Positions 28,550 through 41,079 of a stretch of 64,000 nt of DNA are shown here, piece by piece (the first letter of the stretch is position 1; every line of letters starts with the position of its first letter). Origin of the DNA: Parasponia andersonii (lineage: Eukaryota > Streptophyta > Magnoliopsida > Rosales > Cannabaceae). Made by a program: the position numbers and the translations under genes. The DNA lies in contig JXTB01000119.1 in assembly GCA_002914805.1 (NCBI GenBank), forward strand, positions 725,621 through 789,620. The letters run 5' to 3'. The notes under the pieces are model-generated. The model was not told where the DNA came from. It made no database searches and was given only the letters and a program-made list of their open reading frames with translations.

Positions 28550-29350
28550 TTCTCTAACTGTCCACGTGTCCTCGCTGTCCCAAAGTGCTCTAAACTCCAA
28601 GCAGGATCGGAGGGGCGGAGGTGGCTACCTGTAAAGACTCTCCGATGCTTAAGTCATTGGTTTATCTTTTATATTGGGTAGCAAGGAAATATTTCAGTAT
28701 AAGTATATCTCTTTTGTTTCTTGTTTATAGGCTTTTTTATATATTTCTATTTTTGTAAGTATATATGTTCCTCTCGGGAATGCATGGCTCTTATATATGT
28801 AGTCCTGAGATTGTGAACCGTGTGGTTCTCAATCTTAGGAATGAGTACCTTTCTCCTCAAAAATCTTTTTCAGCAGTCACGAGCCGAGATTTCTGCGATC
28901 TCCTCTATGCTGCCGTGGCCTGATTTTCGCCGCCTCCTACGACTTCAATCTATCAGGAGTAAGATTTGGGTAAATCGCCGTTCTATCAGGACGGCTTGTC
29001 CCTGGCACACACCTACCCATGATCGCATTAAATGCTCTGTCTGGGTCTGGAGTCGTGAGTTGCTTTCCACTGTATTCAGTCTGAAGACCCTTGGGCCTTC
29101 TGACCCTCCCGACTGTCGAGGTAAGGGCCACTGTACCCAGATGGCAGACTCTTGGGGCTTCCGACCCCCAGCTGTCGAGGTTGGGGTCAGACTGGGCCAG
29201 ACCGTCCAGGGTCAGTGATGAACTCGGCCCTAACTTCAGACGGCCTAAAGGCGGATTGTGAGATCACGTGTGACCTGCGTGACCTTCCACGTGACGTATG
29301 GCTTGGGAACGGGTCCCACAATATGCACGTGGCACTTGGTTGTCTTATAT
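28550..29350. repeat. GC-rich LTR-like repeat block
   Basis: This segment is much richer in G and C than its flanks. It contains GGTGGCTACCTGTAAAGACT and CTCCGATGCTTAAGTCA, a phrase I recognise as common in LTRs of plant Gypsy elements, and an internal imperfect duplication (CTTGGGCCTTCTGACCC...CTGTCGAGG at about 29090 and CTTGGGGCTTCCGACCC...CTGTCGAGG at about 29151). No long protein-coding frame with retroelement motifs is present. Exact ends are not resolved. The 132-codon frame at 28820 is judged non-coding. Confidence 0.45.
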
Positions 29351-29838
29351 AATTAAGTTAAGAAAGAAACAACTCACTGTATTTCCTTGGAGCTGGTATG
29401 AGAGCTATATACATTATTTGCATCTGCTTATGCTTTTGTTGTTGTACCGGCTGCTAATTCTGCTTTTTACTGCGAATATTAGAATTGTAAAGGTTGTTCA
29501 CAGATAAATAATAAACGCCAGAATTGGCTGATGATATATATTATAAGGTTTCGATTGATTCATTCTCATAATTATAATAAGAGCCATATCATATGTTAAT
29601 CCACAAACGAAGGACTTCTAAAGCGTTAAGAAAGTGTTCAAAATCATTATTTATATATATATATACTCGTCTTTCCTCGTTATATGTTCGATTAAAGGTT
29701 GGTTGATACTTAGTAGGCTGTTTTATTGAGTACTGCAAATCCAACTAGTCTCTCTCGTCTAAAGGGACATCTAACTACCGCACAGTTGGCATCTATGAGA
29801 CTTAAAAAAAAAAAAAAAAAATCACCCCATATTAATAT

Positions 29839-30347
29839 GGGTTTATAGCACAAATATTTCTTGAACTATAACACTTTAGCAATTTAGTTCCAAAAGTTTC
29901 AATTATAACAATTAAGTTCTTGAATATTTTAATTTATAGTAATTTAGTCCTTGAATTGTCTAAATTGCAATCTATTGTTAAATTTCTAACCAAAAGACAA
30001 AGGGAATGTCGTAATATCTGAGAGTGTATTTAAGCGAAAATAAATTGATTAAAAAAAAGAGAATTGGAGGAAAGAAAAGATGGATTCTTCGTATTTTTTA
30101 GGATTTTTAGAATCGCAAATTTATTGAAATTTTTTTTGTGATTGTTCATTTTTATACTTGAAATTCCTAAATTACTTTTCAAATACACTTTAGATGTTCC
30201 CATGTACTTATGTGTGTTTTTAGTAAAAAATTTAAGAATAAGTTAAAATTTAAACTGTTTAAGAATTAAATTATTACAAATTAGAAAATTTAAGAACTTA
30301 ACTTTTACAATTAAAATTTTGAGGAATACCATCTGTGCCATTAACCC
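29839..30347. mobile_element. Mutator-like MITE with long inverted repeats
   Basis: The 509-bp element begins GGGTTTATAGCACAAAT and ends, reverse complemented, GGGTTAATGGCACAGAT. The two arms stay similar for about 140 bases (both contain AATTAAGTTCTT..A and AATTTAGTCC / AATTTAATTC blocks). It is flanked by an exact 9-bp direct repeat, TATTAATAT, at 29830-29838 and 30348-30356. Long terminal inverted repeats with 9-bp target duplications are the Mutator pattern. No coding capacity. Confidence 0.8.
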
Positions 30348-30356
30348 TATTAATAT

Positions 30357-31284
30357 TAATATTTATGTTTTTTTTTTCTCGAAAAGATCCCATTATAGAA
30401 CTTTTTTTTTCCCCGAGAGAGAATGACATTAGGCGTGATCATATTTTAACCTATACCCACGAAGGCATTAAATACCCATGGGATCGATCAGCAATGCCTA
30501 CGCTAGCGCTTGGATGGAAACCACTTCATGAGTAAAAAGCTCCGCTCTGTTCTCAAGGCTACCAACCATAAATGAATGAAGTTATAGCACTGATGTGACT
30601 AACTCCGAAAATGATTTACCAGTCCTACCATGTTTGTAGCACCAACCTGTCATTCTTGTCCCAATACGTCTTCACTCTATTTCCACTCTTAGTACGTGTG
30701 TCTTCGTAAATTAACTGATAATATCCTTCCAAATTCAACATTGCTGTACAACTCGTTTAGGAATTTGTTTTATGGTAGTATAAAACGTGCCCATCTCCCT
30801 CGCTCTCACATTATAAACTGGCTGCTTTTTAAATTTTAATGAACCTTCAATGAATATAGAAGTCAATAGGTTTCGCTAGTGGTTCGGATGAGGTTCAGGT
30901 AACTCATTCCACCGTCCGATAATGACAATTTGTCGATAGGATTTGGAAAACATTCTTAAACGGGATTAAAACTCCCATGGTCACACCCAGATAGGGTAAC
31001 CACACTAAGCCCTCTCCTCCCCTTTCCATTATCAAAAAACAAAAAGAAAAGTCAATGGGTATTGTCCCTTTGTTCTTAGTTTTGATACATGCAGTTCTTC
31101 ATCTTAAAGACCTAATGAAAATGGCTAAACAAGATACGTCATAGTTACCTCATCTGTTGACACAAACAAGCAGTGATATATGCTAACTACATAAATTAGA
31201 GGGTGTTGTCAAGCAGTACGATCATCATATCGGAAACCACAAGCATAAGAAACAATCGAAAGAGGAAAGAGAACCTCAGAGCTA
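30357..31284. other. Intergenic, 3' side of the DUF724 gene
   Basis: No coding region or clear repeat recognised; it presumably includes the 3' UTR of the minus-strand DUF724 gene just before 31284. Confidence 0.5.
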
Positions 31285-34200
31285 TTAGAAAGGGGCAGCA
31301 GCTAGTTTCTCGAAATCACGCCGAGCGCTGTCAATACTTTGATTGATAGTATCCACTTGCTGCTGCAATTGGGCTATCTCTTGATCCTTAATATCCATCT
31401 GCGATTTGATTAATGCGTGCTTCTCCTGTAGTTCACTTATCTTCTTAGAAATATCATCAATCTCCTCAGCGAGTTTAGATTTCTCACCAGCACGCGCCGT
31501 AATTTTCTTTTCAGCTTCTTTTGACTCATCCCGAAACCGGTCTTGTCTATCTTTAATTGATAATAGTTCATCCATGCGACTTCTTAGAACCGCGACATTA
31601 AAGCCATGCTTTTCCAAGTCGAGTAGACTCTCCAATGTGCTGTAGAAAATGCTACCACGATCATCAAATTGTAACTTGGATATCTTGTCAACCAAACCAG
31701 CAAAGGTTACCATGTTGCCAATAGCCAATCCTTCCCTACATTCTTCTTTACATTTATAAAGCGGACGAAAATGTGGATTTTGTGGCATCCTTCCAAATAC
31801 TTCCATGGATTCAACTGCTTTCCAGAGTGGAGAGCTCTTCACGAAAGGCAACCTTTGATTATCCTGAGGCACACTCCCATTGAAGGCATGGACTGCAGGA
31901 GTCTTCTTAGCAATATTAGTTCGTTCTCTGTCCCTGTTCCGTTGGTCAACAGTCTTACCAAGTGATTCTATAAAGGAAGAGAGTCAGTCCAACCGTACTT
32001 GAAAAACAAAAACAAAAACAAAAGGCCTAAATAAGGATCACATAACACGTAATAGTAACTCACTTGCTTCGGCCACACCTGGAGGACACTGCATTCCCCC
32101 AAACCACATTGACAGAGGTCGATCATCATCATCAGTACTGTTGAATGGTCTGACAGAGACCATTCCAGCTTCATTTGTCAAACAGTTTGTCCCAGAAACA
32201 TCGGCACCACCTTTTCCCCTAGAGGCATCTTGCAAATCTATAAAATGTCAAATATAACTTCAATTATATACAACGTGACTGGAACTACATGATAAAAACT
32301 GAGTTAAAATTGTTCCAAAGATAATCATCCTTTTATCCTCTCAATTTTTTCCGTGCTCATTCTTTTTTAAAAAATTTTTAGAGGCTCCTCTAGTTACTTT
32401 TCAAAGAAAACTACTAAAAGAAGAATATTCTGGAGAATTTTTTGTGATAGGAAGGATTGGAGTGACTCTTACAATATACTAAAATTCATACACTCTCCTA
32501 CATGAATTCTCAATGCCATCAAAAAGAGAATGCAAGAACAATGTGAAGTAGTCCCAAGAACACATAAAATTCCAAGAAGGGAATGATTGCCTATGGCTAT
32601 ACTAGGTTAAATATGGTTTGCTTTATTTGCACACTCCTGTAAATTCGATTTTGTTAGCTTGTCTTTGTTAGGCAGAGTCTAAATACGTCACCTATCATGT
32701 TACAACCAACTAGACTGGTCAGTAGCTTCTGCTACTGATGAGCTTAAAAGATTCCTTAGCAGCAGGTTGGAAGTGAAATCAAAGCTGAAAACTTGTGTAC
32801 CTGCAGTTTCCTCCCCTCCTTGAACAGGTGAAGCAACTTCATTAGTTGTACAAGCTTTCATAACCAAATCCTCAACATGTCCAGCTTCTTTATGACTCTT
32901 AGCTATAAATCATATAGGACAATTATGCCTCTGAATTTACAAACATCTGGTAGCTGATTACATTTTAGAATTAAAACATACCTGCCACTGAAGCTTCTGG
33001 GCCTAAAACCACTAACTTCCGAGGTCTACCCCTCTTTCTTTTATTACTGCTTCCTCCAGATGGTTGCTGCTTAAACTCCTGCACAACAAAGGGCATATAT
33101 CCATAGCCAATACCATTTGAGCTGAGGAACAAATAGAAGTAGGGGAAAGGTGAATTTCATGGTGGTTCTTTCACGCCATGTTTATACCATGTTTGGGAAA
33201 AGAACAAGGCTATGAAGCAAGTCAGCCAAAATTGGGTCACTGGCAAGTTGAGCTGACACAACCTGGGTGTTAATAGCTTATTTAGATGAAATCCACAATG
33301 CATTGTCAATATCTGAGAATTCTAATCATTTTAAGCTCCTCCTCTTTCCATCTTTCAAATACAAATAATCCTAATATAATCTCCACTTCTCTTTTACAGT
33401 GGTTCATAAATTATGAGAATGCAGATCAAGCTAAGTAGCACTGGCGCTTGAAGCCTATATCTGCTTTGTTTAAAACCTTATATGCTAATTTCTCTCAAGC
33501 TATCCAAACAACAAATAATAAAGTAACTTCTGTTTTTTGAGAGAACAGCAAAGTTCAACTTCTTTCTGACATTCTATTTAACTATCAAAGTTTCTGTGAC
33601 ATTTACGTAAGTCTTTTTTGCTTTGAACAGCATTGTTTACAAGTAAATTGCTTACTGTACTATTGTCTTCTGCTGGATCATTTGAATTCGTCTTCAGATC
33701 TCCTGGCAGCTTCAACAATTCTTCATTAAGAACCTGACGAGGACTTTCATGTGAACCCTGCATTTCCTCAGCACTTGATGCTATTCTGATGGAGTGTTCA
33801 GGCTCCTTTATTATGCCTGGCTTTTCAACAGCTTTTTCAGCACCATCAGTACTTGCATTTCCGGCCTTAACTGCAAAACATTAAGCATCAAATTTCTCAG
33901 AAAAGAAATGTAATCATTGCAATATGTGACTTTTTATTTCTTCCTTTTCATTCTCCCCCCTTTTTCTAGTTGGCAAACGTACACACCTACGGCTGAAGTT
34001 GGGGTTCTTTTGACTTGAAGCTTCTTAGTTCTTCCTTTACGCATCACAACATCTGTTCCTTTAATGGCACCATTTGTTACTTTAACTTCACTATCTCTTC
34101 CTTTACCGCCACTGCTCGTTCCTTTAACATCACCGCCCGTTCCTTTAATGTCACCTCCACCCCCTTTATGTCGCTTAGTCCTCTACACATTGATGTAAAA

Positions 34201-37200
34201 TATCCTGATCAGGAATACTGGAATACCAGAAGAGAAAATGAAATATCAAAGGTAGACAATAGATTAATATCAAGGGAAACAGAATGTGAAAGCACTGATC
34301 AGGTGCACCACTTTATAGTTGACTAAATCTGCTTTACTAGATTATTTATTTATTTATTTAGAGAAGAAGGAAAGAAGAAGAAGAAAAAGAAGTCCAGAAC
34401 AACTCAAAACCTCTGTTCACCTTTACATTAGAGTCCATATTAAAAGGAACAACGGGCTTTCTTATACGTCTAGTCCCTATCTCTCCTCTTGCTGATGTAG
34501 TCAATGTATCAAGTGCTTTTTTCCTCACCGTACGTGCAATATCAGATAATGAGGACCCTGGAGGAGTTTCATCTTCTAATTTTTTCGAAGAATGCACATG
34601 TCCAGCGACTGACAACAAACTTGAGGTAAGGGCAGAAGAAACCCGTTCCCCATTGCGATCAGTAGACTGCTCTATCAGATTCTTCCCCGAGTTTGTTGGA
34701 TGAGGTGTTTTCTTTTCATTGTTGCAGTCAGCAGTGGCCAAACTTTCCAGTTCTGATGTCATATCAACATCGCGAATATTATTGGGACCATGCTCTGACT
34801 CCCCATGCAAATTTGAATTTGAAGAAACCAAGCCTTCCTGAACAGAAGCCCATTGATTAAGCTACCAATAACACATAATCTCTACATGATATAACCATAG
34901 AAACTTTACCACATGCACCACATGCATGCGCTGTCTGTTCCTAATACACCACATGCATGTGCTGTCTGTTCCTACTACACCAAGGTGAAGATGCAACTGA
35001 ACACAAACCAAGATGAAGATGCAACTGAACACAAACCAAGATGAAGATGCAACTGAACACAAACCAAGGTGATGATGCAACTGAACATAAACCAAGGTGA
35101 TAATGCAACTGAAAAACTTGGCCCCAGGGCCACAGTCAGATTTACACCTCTCAGCAAGTTATAGTAATATTTGTAGCATTCTCAAGACTACAGAGATAAA
35201 TTATGCAATTAATAGGAAACAATCTCATACCTTGGACCCCACAAGCCATTTTCCATCTTTCCATTCCACAAGAGGCCTTATTTCCGCTTGACTAAGTTCC
35301 TTGGACTTCATCCCACGCTTGAAACCGACAATGTACATCTTCCCAGGTAGAATTTTGGTGATTTCACCAGCCCACCAAGCAAAATCACAGAATGCATCTA
35401 CTTTCTCACGCAACTCATAAGTACCTGCATAGCGAGGAGCAGGAGGGCGGATATGGAGGAAATCTACAGTATCTTTCCAGTTCTTAGCCTTTGAGTTGTG
35501 ATACTTCACCAAAAAGGTATTATCAGTGTTTTCTTTCACCACAATTGCAGGGATCCAAGCATCAGATAAATCTTCATTGTCAAAAGTCACTTCTACATCA
35601 ATTCCTGGGCTGAAAGTGGACCCTGTCATTTGCTTTAGAAATTAAAATTAAAAAAAAAAAAAAATTAATTGTGTGTCATGTGAAAAGAATAAACATGCAG
35701 CAATATCTAAATTGAAGTGGATATTGTGCAAAGCACAATTCAAGAACTCAACTTCCCAACGACTGTGTCTTTATCCATTAATCTTTTCAACAACAATCAA
35801 AGCAGACAATCTTAAGTTCTCATGAACCAGAACAATATCACAAAACACCAAAAAATTTCACATGGTTTCATCCTAGGATCTACATCCACGGGTGAGAAAT
35901 TCACCAAATTCACTAATCTTTCAGTCAAATTACAAGCACTCTTCCACACTGTCACACGATTACAAAGCATCTCTCTATAAAAGAATTCTCACAACCCCAC
36001 ATTATGCAAGAAGTTAATTCGTTGTTCTCTGTACTCAAACTAAAGAAACTAACTACCACCAGTTATGGAGTGACATTTCATCAAGTTAACTAACTAACTA
36101 ACTAGTGCTCAAGTCAAATTCTAATAGAGGGGACTTAGTTTTTGATGATCTAGACAATAAGTAAAAGATGTAGAGATAAAAGATATGACTACACGGACAG
36201 ATAAATGAGATATGTCAAGGTAAAAGGACCACGAGACTCGATTTATTCATGCAACCAAAATTCAATCGGACTAGGCATGGTAATTGCAACGATACTGTTG
36301 TTGTTGATGTTGTTGTGTGTGTGTGTTTTTATTTTTTTAAAAAAGCAAAATTATTTACCACCATTATGTCCACCTACACAAACTCTCGTAATTTGCATTG
36401 ATAATAACACGTGCAAATCACATTATTCAGCGAACACATTAATAACACCAAGCATCATGGATTAGAAACAATATTATGAGATGACAACTAACATAATCCA
36501 AATTAAAGTAATGACATCAGTGCATATCCACAGCAAAAATTAGACAGATCTAACAGAAGTTCAGACAATCTAAAGTAAGGAAGCAGTTAATTCAACCACT
36601 TTACTCCCAAGAACTCCCCCAAGAAAAAAACAGTTAAATAAGAAACCAAAGGCTGAAAGGAGAAAACAGAAATCTAAACTAGACAACACAAACACCTTAA
36701 TTCATATCTCAGTGTTAACTTCTTTCAATTTTCCTCTCTAATTTCTTGTAATTACTCCTAAGATTCAATCAAAATCTGAACAGAACAGGGAAAATTAGGA
36801 GATTGTCTTCTTTTGGCCTATATAGGACTAAGCACTTTCAGTAAGACAGTAACCACAACAAGCAGCCTCTCTCTTTAACAAAATATGCAGTATTAGATGC
36901 TTTAAGTTGGAAACAACATGAAACTACCAAAAAGTACGAAAACAATAACATAGTCAATCATAAGACTCTTCATCATTATTAAACCAATTCCAGAAAGTCA
37001 TACAACTGAAAAGCAAGGAATCAATCCACTAAAGAATCAGGAGAACCAAATGTACATTCTCTGATCACCACTAAGGAATTCACCTTTCTCCGAACCCCTT
37101 TTCCCAGTTACACCAGAAAGCACGCTCAAGAACTCTACTTCTCACAGTTGTTTCTCTCAAGCAGTTAGTCACAATCTGAAAACAATGAATACCATCCTCT

Positions 37201-37327
37201 ACAACTCGTTCCCTAATCCTATTTATACAATTAACCAACAATGCTCGATACTTAATACTAACTTTCTAACTGCTGGTCAGGACTCAAGAACCAATCAATA
37301 GATACCAACTAGTGTGTTCGTACATAA

Positions 37328-37374
<47 letters not shown>

Positions 37375-37863
37375 CTTGAGAAATACCTGCTGCTCTTTTT
37401 TGGGACGAACCCACTTGCCAGCAACCCAATCTTGATGAACCCGCATTTGCTTTTGCTCAAATTCAATCACATCTGCGGGATTCTCAAAAAAGACTCTGTA
37501 TTTAGAATTACCTAGAACCTTCTTGACGACCCCAGTCCACCACCCATCTCTGTAATCCGCATCAACTACATCTCCAACCTCGAAATCTTGGGAGCCAGCG
37601 TCAGGAGGCAAAGGCCTTAAGTGACCCAGATCAACATTCTCCCTCAATGGCTTGGATCCATCTTCAGTGACGAGGCTCCAGTACTCAACCAAAACTTTCT
37701 TCCTCTTCTTTGAGGCAGAAGAGCTAACTGGGTTCTCCACCACGAAGGCTTTGAACCAAGCCCCCTTGAACCCTTCTTCGTCGCTGCTAACCTCAACTTC
37801 GGAGCCTTTGGAGAACAAATACAAATGGTTTGGGTCGTTAGTGTCGATGCCTGAGCCTGTCAT
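31285..37863 (-). CDS. Agenet and DUF724 domain nuclear protein with AT-hook
   Basis: Nine exons in coding order: 37863-37387, 35632-35231, 34861-34421, 34182-33987, 33870-33656, 33078-32982, 32902-32801, 32237-32064, 31967-31285; all junctions are GT-AG and in frame, giving 928 aa. Exons 1 and 2 each encode a pair of Agenet (Tudor-like) domains, residues about 14-155 and 165-290; recognisable phrases are GSEVEVSSDEEGF.GAWF and GWWTGVV. Such domains read modified histones or act as protein adaptors. An AT-hook core RGRPRK (593-598) would bind AT-rich DNA. Exon 9 holds the plant-specific DUF724 region, starting near PFVKSSPLWKAVESMEVF and ending in a coiled coil (about 830-920). DUF724 proteins are mainly nuclear and can dimerise through this region; precise function is unknown. 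Exon 4 contains a 7-residue repeat. Intron 1 is long (1.75 kb) with an AT microsatellite. Confidence 0.9.
34055..34159 (-). repeat. In-frame 21-bp tandem repeat in DUF724 exon 4
   Basis: Five consecutive 21-bp units, GTTCCTTTAA-type on the plus strand, encode a 7-residue repeat close to KGT-GGDV. Because the unit is a multiple of three, copy changes would keep the frame. The peptide is basic and glycine-rich and lies in the disordered linker between the Agenet and DUF724 regions. Confidence 0.85.
34916..35116. repeat. Two adjacent minisatellites in DUF724 intron 2
   Basis: A 31-bp unit (starts CACCACATGCATG) is present twice at 34916-34977, directly followed by about 4.8 copies of a 28-bp unit (CAAGATGAAGATGCAACTGA...) from 34981 to about 35116. 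Copies differ at one to three positions. Confidence 0.9.
37334..37371. repeat. AT microsatellite in DUF724 intron 1
   Basis: About nineteen AT units, 16 bases inside the intron past the exon 1 donor at 37386-37385. Confidence 0.9.
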
Positions 37864-37897
37864 GTCCTCTTCACTCTCTACCCCCTCTCTAAGAGTG

Positions 37898-37906
37898 AAA
37901 CCCTAA
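37898..37906. promoter_or_regulatory. Telo-box in the DUF724 leader
   Basis: AAACCCTAA, a perfect telo-box, lies 35 bp upstream of the DUF724 ATG, probably within the transcribed leader. Confidence 0.5.
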
Positions 37907-38994
37907 TTGAGTGAGTGTGCACCAGCTATCTGTACCCTTTCCCGGTTAAGTAAGTGAAACATGAAACATGAATTATGAATTATATCATTTACATACATAT
38001 TTGTTTAGTTATCATTTAGAGCTGAATGTAACACTAAAGAAGGTAAAGATACAATCTTTAAATTCACGTGAATAAAAAACTAAAAAGAAACTTCCTTTTA
38101 TTATTGGCTCCTCAAAGAAAAATGCAATCTTTTGGGGAATTTGATTTGGAGGAGCTTTTGGATATTCTAAACAGATAAATGTAATTTATCTTCCCTACAT
38201 ACAAGTGAGTGTAACGTTTATTGTACTTGGGAAAAAAAGACAGTTTGTTAGACGGATATGGCTTATTTTTTTGGAATATTTTTCATAGACACACTTATAA
38301 CTTGTACTAAAGAACTTATAATAAATTATTATAATATGATTTTTAATAAATACTATAGTCCCATTTTAACATAAGATAGGATTGAAAATTTGACACAAAT
38401 TTTTAGTGTCAAAATTAAGAATAATTATTTGCTAGCAAAGGTAACTACTTTTTCCAACAACAACAAAAATGTATATGCCTAGTCACTTTTTACTCTTACT
38501 GAAATTGAAACATAATTTCTCAGTCAACATTGTAACAAGAATTGGGATATTCACAGCAAAAGAAGAAAAGATCTTCTCTTTTTTTTTTCCGTTAATCATC
38601 GGGAAAAAAAAAAAAGAAAGAAAAGATCTTCTAGTATTTTCGATACTATGAGAACCAATACTTTCCACTTAGCCATATCCCAAAAAGGACTTCCACTTTA
38701 AGCTTTCAATAATTATTACTCACTTTGAAGTTTGAATTACGGTTCAATTGTTCTGAATTCCTATAAATTCATTTTGGCCACCGCTTATATTTTGGGGGAA
38801 ATTTAGGAAAATCTAGAAACAAATTGTCACCGGTAGCCGGGCACCACTCGTTACTTTTTCTTATTTACAACTGAGACCCTTAAACTTCTTGAAATGACGA
38901 AATATACTCACATTCACTTAATCCTTTTCAATTTCAGACTCCACGAAAAAAAAAAAAAGCCAAATTTGTTCAAGTTCAAGCTCCTGTTTTGACC
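37907..38994. other. Divergent promoter region between DUF724 and NFU genes
   Basis: The two genes diverge across about 1.1 kb. A fold-back with arms AAGATCTTCTCTTTTTTTTT and its complement lies at about 38567-38629; otherwise AT-rich sequence without a gene. Confidence 0.5.
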
Positions 38995-40684
38995 ATGGCT
39001 TCTCTCACTGCCACCGGATTGCGCAAACTTCCGTTGTCTTCTCCGAAGGTCATAGTTAAATCTCATCAATACCCACAATTTATATCTTTGAAACAACGCA
39101 GTCTAACCTCTCAAAGCAAGCCACTCTCCAAAACCGCCATTAGAGCTTCAAACCCAGGCGCACCCACTGGTTCTTCTTCTTCTTCTTCTCCAGGTCTCTA
39201 TTCAACCCAGAAGTTTGAACTCACTCCTCAAAACGTTGACTTGGTTCTCGAGGACGTACGGCCGTATCTCATTGCCGATGGTGGAAACGTCGACGTTGTG
39301 TCCGTCGAAGACGGTGTCGTTTCTCTAAAACTCCAAGGTGGGTCTAGCTCCTTCTTCTGTTTTTCGTCTAATTGTGGTTCATTTCGGTCAATATAGCCAT
39401 AAAATCGTACCATTTGCTTCCAATTCAAGCTACTGCAAGTATCTTTGAAGTTGCTTCTTTTTTTTTCCCTTTGAAATAAATTTGTGTTGTTCAAAATCAA
39501 AAGCATAGAAGATATTCTTGAATTGCAAATATAATATAGGACTTGATTATCTGCTTTGGGTTGGTTTCAGGTTCAAAAATGTGATTTACCGTAGTCTTAT
39601 TATTTGATTTTATTGCTCTCTTTGCCCATGGAAGTAGGGATAGAGTGTGTATGAACAGCTGTCATTGTGAAGTTTAATGGGTTATTGTTCTGTGCATTCT
39701 CACATACCTTGGGTTCTCCAGTGAATAATACTATTTACATTTGAATCTTGTTTTATGCGCATCTCAAATGGGCAATCTTACTTTGATTAAGTAACATTTT
39801 TCCAGCTCTCTGTCTAATCTGATTCTATGTCTTTTCGACTCCTACATCCGCACAGATCGTCTTAGATGATGAGGTATTTGCTAGATGAGCTGGTATGATA
39901 GGTTTGGAACGTGAGTGTCTGAAGAGTGGTAAATATGTGATTTACAATCTAACTTCGATTGAGTACTTATTTCCAATTCCTTGTCCGATCTGGTTGTATA
40001 TGTTTTTGAGTCCTAAATGAGCACAGATTGTTTTAGAGTATGAAGTATATGGTAGATAAGCTGGTATTATAGGTTTGAAACGTGGGTTTCCCTGTTTACC
40101 CTGACTAGTAGCTCCAATTAAAAGCTGCATAATAGTCATTGGAAGTTCTAAAAGAAAGTCGGAAAAAAAAAAAGAGGTGAAGATGTCGTGGTGGTGATTT
40201 TAGTTTCCACTGCTATGAATGTACGGTTATTATAACTGAGACATTGCTATTGAAAATAATTAACAGGGGCATGTGGAAGCTGTCCTAGCTCTACAACTAC
40301 TATGAAGATGGGGATTGAACGTGTACTGAAGGAAAAGTTTGGAGATGCAGTCAAAGATATCTGCCAAGTATCTGATGAAGAGACAAGGGAGACAACTGTT
40401 GAGGTGAGTTTCCAATGAATTCTTCGACAAAAGTACCAGAAAGTTAATACGTGCTAGTTTGGTGACAACTGAATATCTAAATGCTGCATTTGCAGGCAGT
40501 GAATGGTCATCTTGACATTTTGAGACCAGCCATAAAGAACTTCGGTGGAAGTGTGGAAGTTTTATCTGTTGAAAATGGAGATTGCTTGGTAAACTATGTT
40601 GGGCCCGAGTCCATTGGATCTGGAATCAAAGCGGCAATCAAGGAGAAGTTCCCAGATGTTGTAAACGTTGTCTTCCAACAGTAG
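38995..40684 (+). CDS. NFU2: Chloroplast NFU-type iron-sulfur scaffold protein
   Basis: Three exons, 38995-39337, 40267-40403 and 40496-40684, give 222 aa. The first ~55 residues (MASLTATGL..., rich in S, K and T) form a plastid transit peptide. Two Nfu domains follow: the first (about 80-145) has the cluster-binding ACGSCPSS with Cys117 and Cys120, the second (about 155-220) lacks the CxxC, as in plastid NFU1-3. These proteins carry 4Fe-4S or 2Fe-2S clusters to photosystem I and other stromal targets. The split of the CxxC domain by intron 1 falls in the codon for Gly115. NFU2 is chosen by overall resemblance; NFU1 or NFU3 is possible. The gene ends tail-to-tail with the INSIG-like gene, 395 bp apart. 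Confidence 0.93.
39773..40090 (+). repeat. Tandem duplication in NFU intron 1
   Basis: A ~147-bp segment at 39773-39920 is repeated at 39945-40090 (period about 172). Shared phrases include CACAGAT(C/T)GT(C/T)TTAGA and GCTGGTAT(G/T)ATAGGTTTG. Divergence is moderate, so the duplication is not recent. Confidence 0.8.
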
Positions 40685-41079
40685 GTTCTTCTATCTCTGA
40701 AGATTTGAGGAAACTACTTGTTCAGCATTGTTAACTTCTGGCAGAAAATATGCCAATTTGAAGCCAGAAGAAAGATATTACGAACGGTAGATATTACATT
40801 TAGGGATAGGATTAGGGGGGTATTGCTCAGTTCTTTCTATATATTTCCTTTCGTGGAGCATTATGTCAAAATATCCCATAGTGGATCTTTTCACATTATT
40901 CATACATGTATTTTGTTTCTATATTCTATGGTGGATTAACATTTCAGGACCAATGAGATCAATAGATGCAATCCTTGTCGAACACACTTTCAACTTTAGA
41001 TTTGGTATGGTTCAACAATTGATACAAGTAAGGTCTTTGGGACTTGACTTGAGATATGGAACAATGTCAAATTATTCCT
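40685..41079. other. 3' region between convergent NFU and INSIG-like genes
   Basis: Probable 3' UTRs of both genes. No repeat or coding sequence recognised. Confidence 0.6.

Noticed and set aside
28820..29352. 132-codon and overlapping frames in the GC-rich block
   Set aside because: No conserved domain; overlapping open frames on both strands are expected from high GC content; block looks like LTR sequence.
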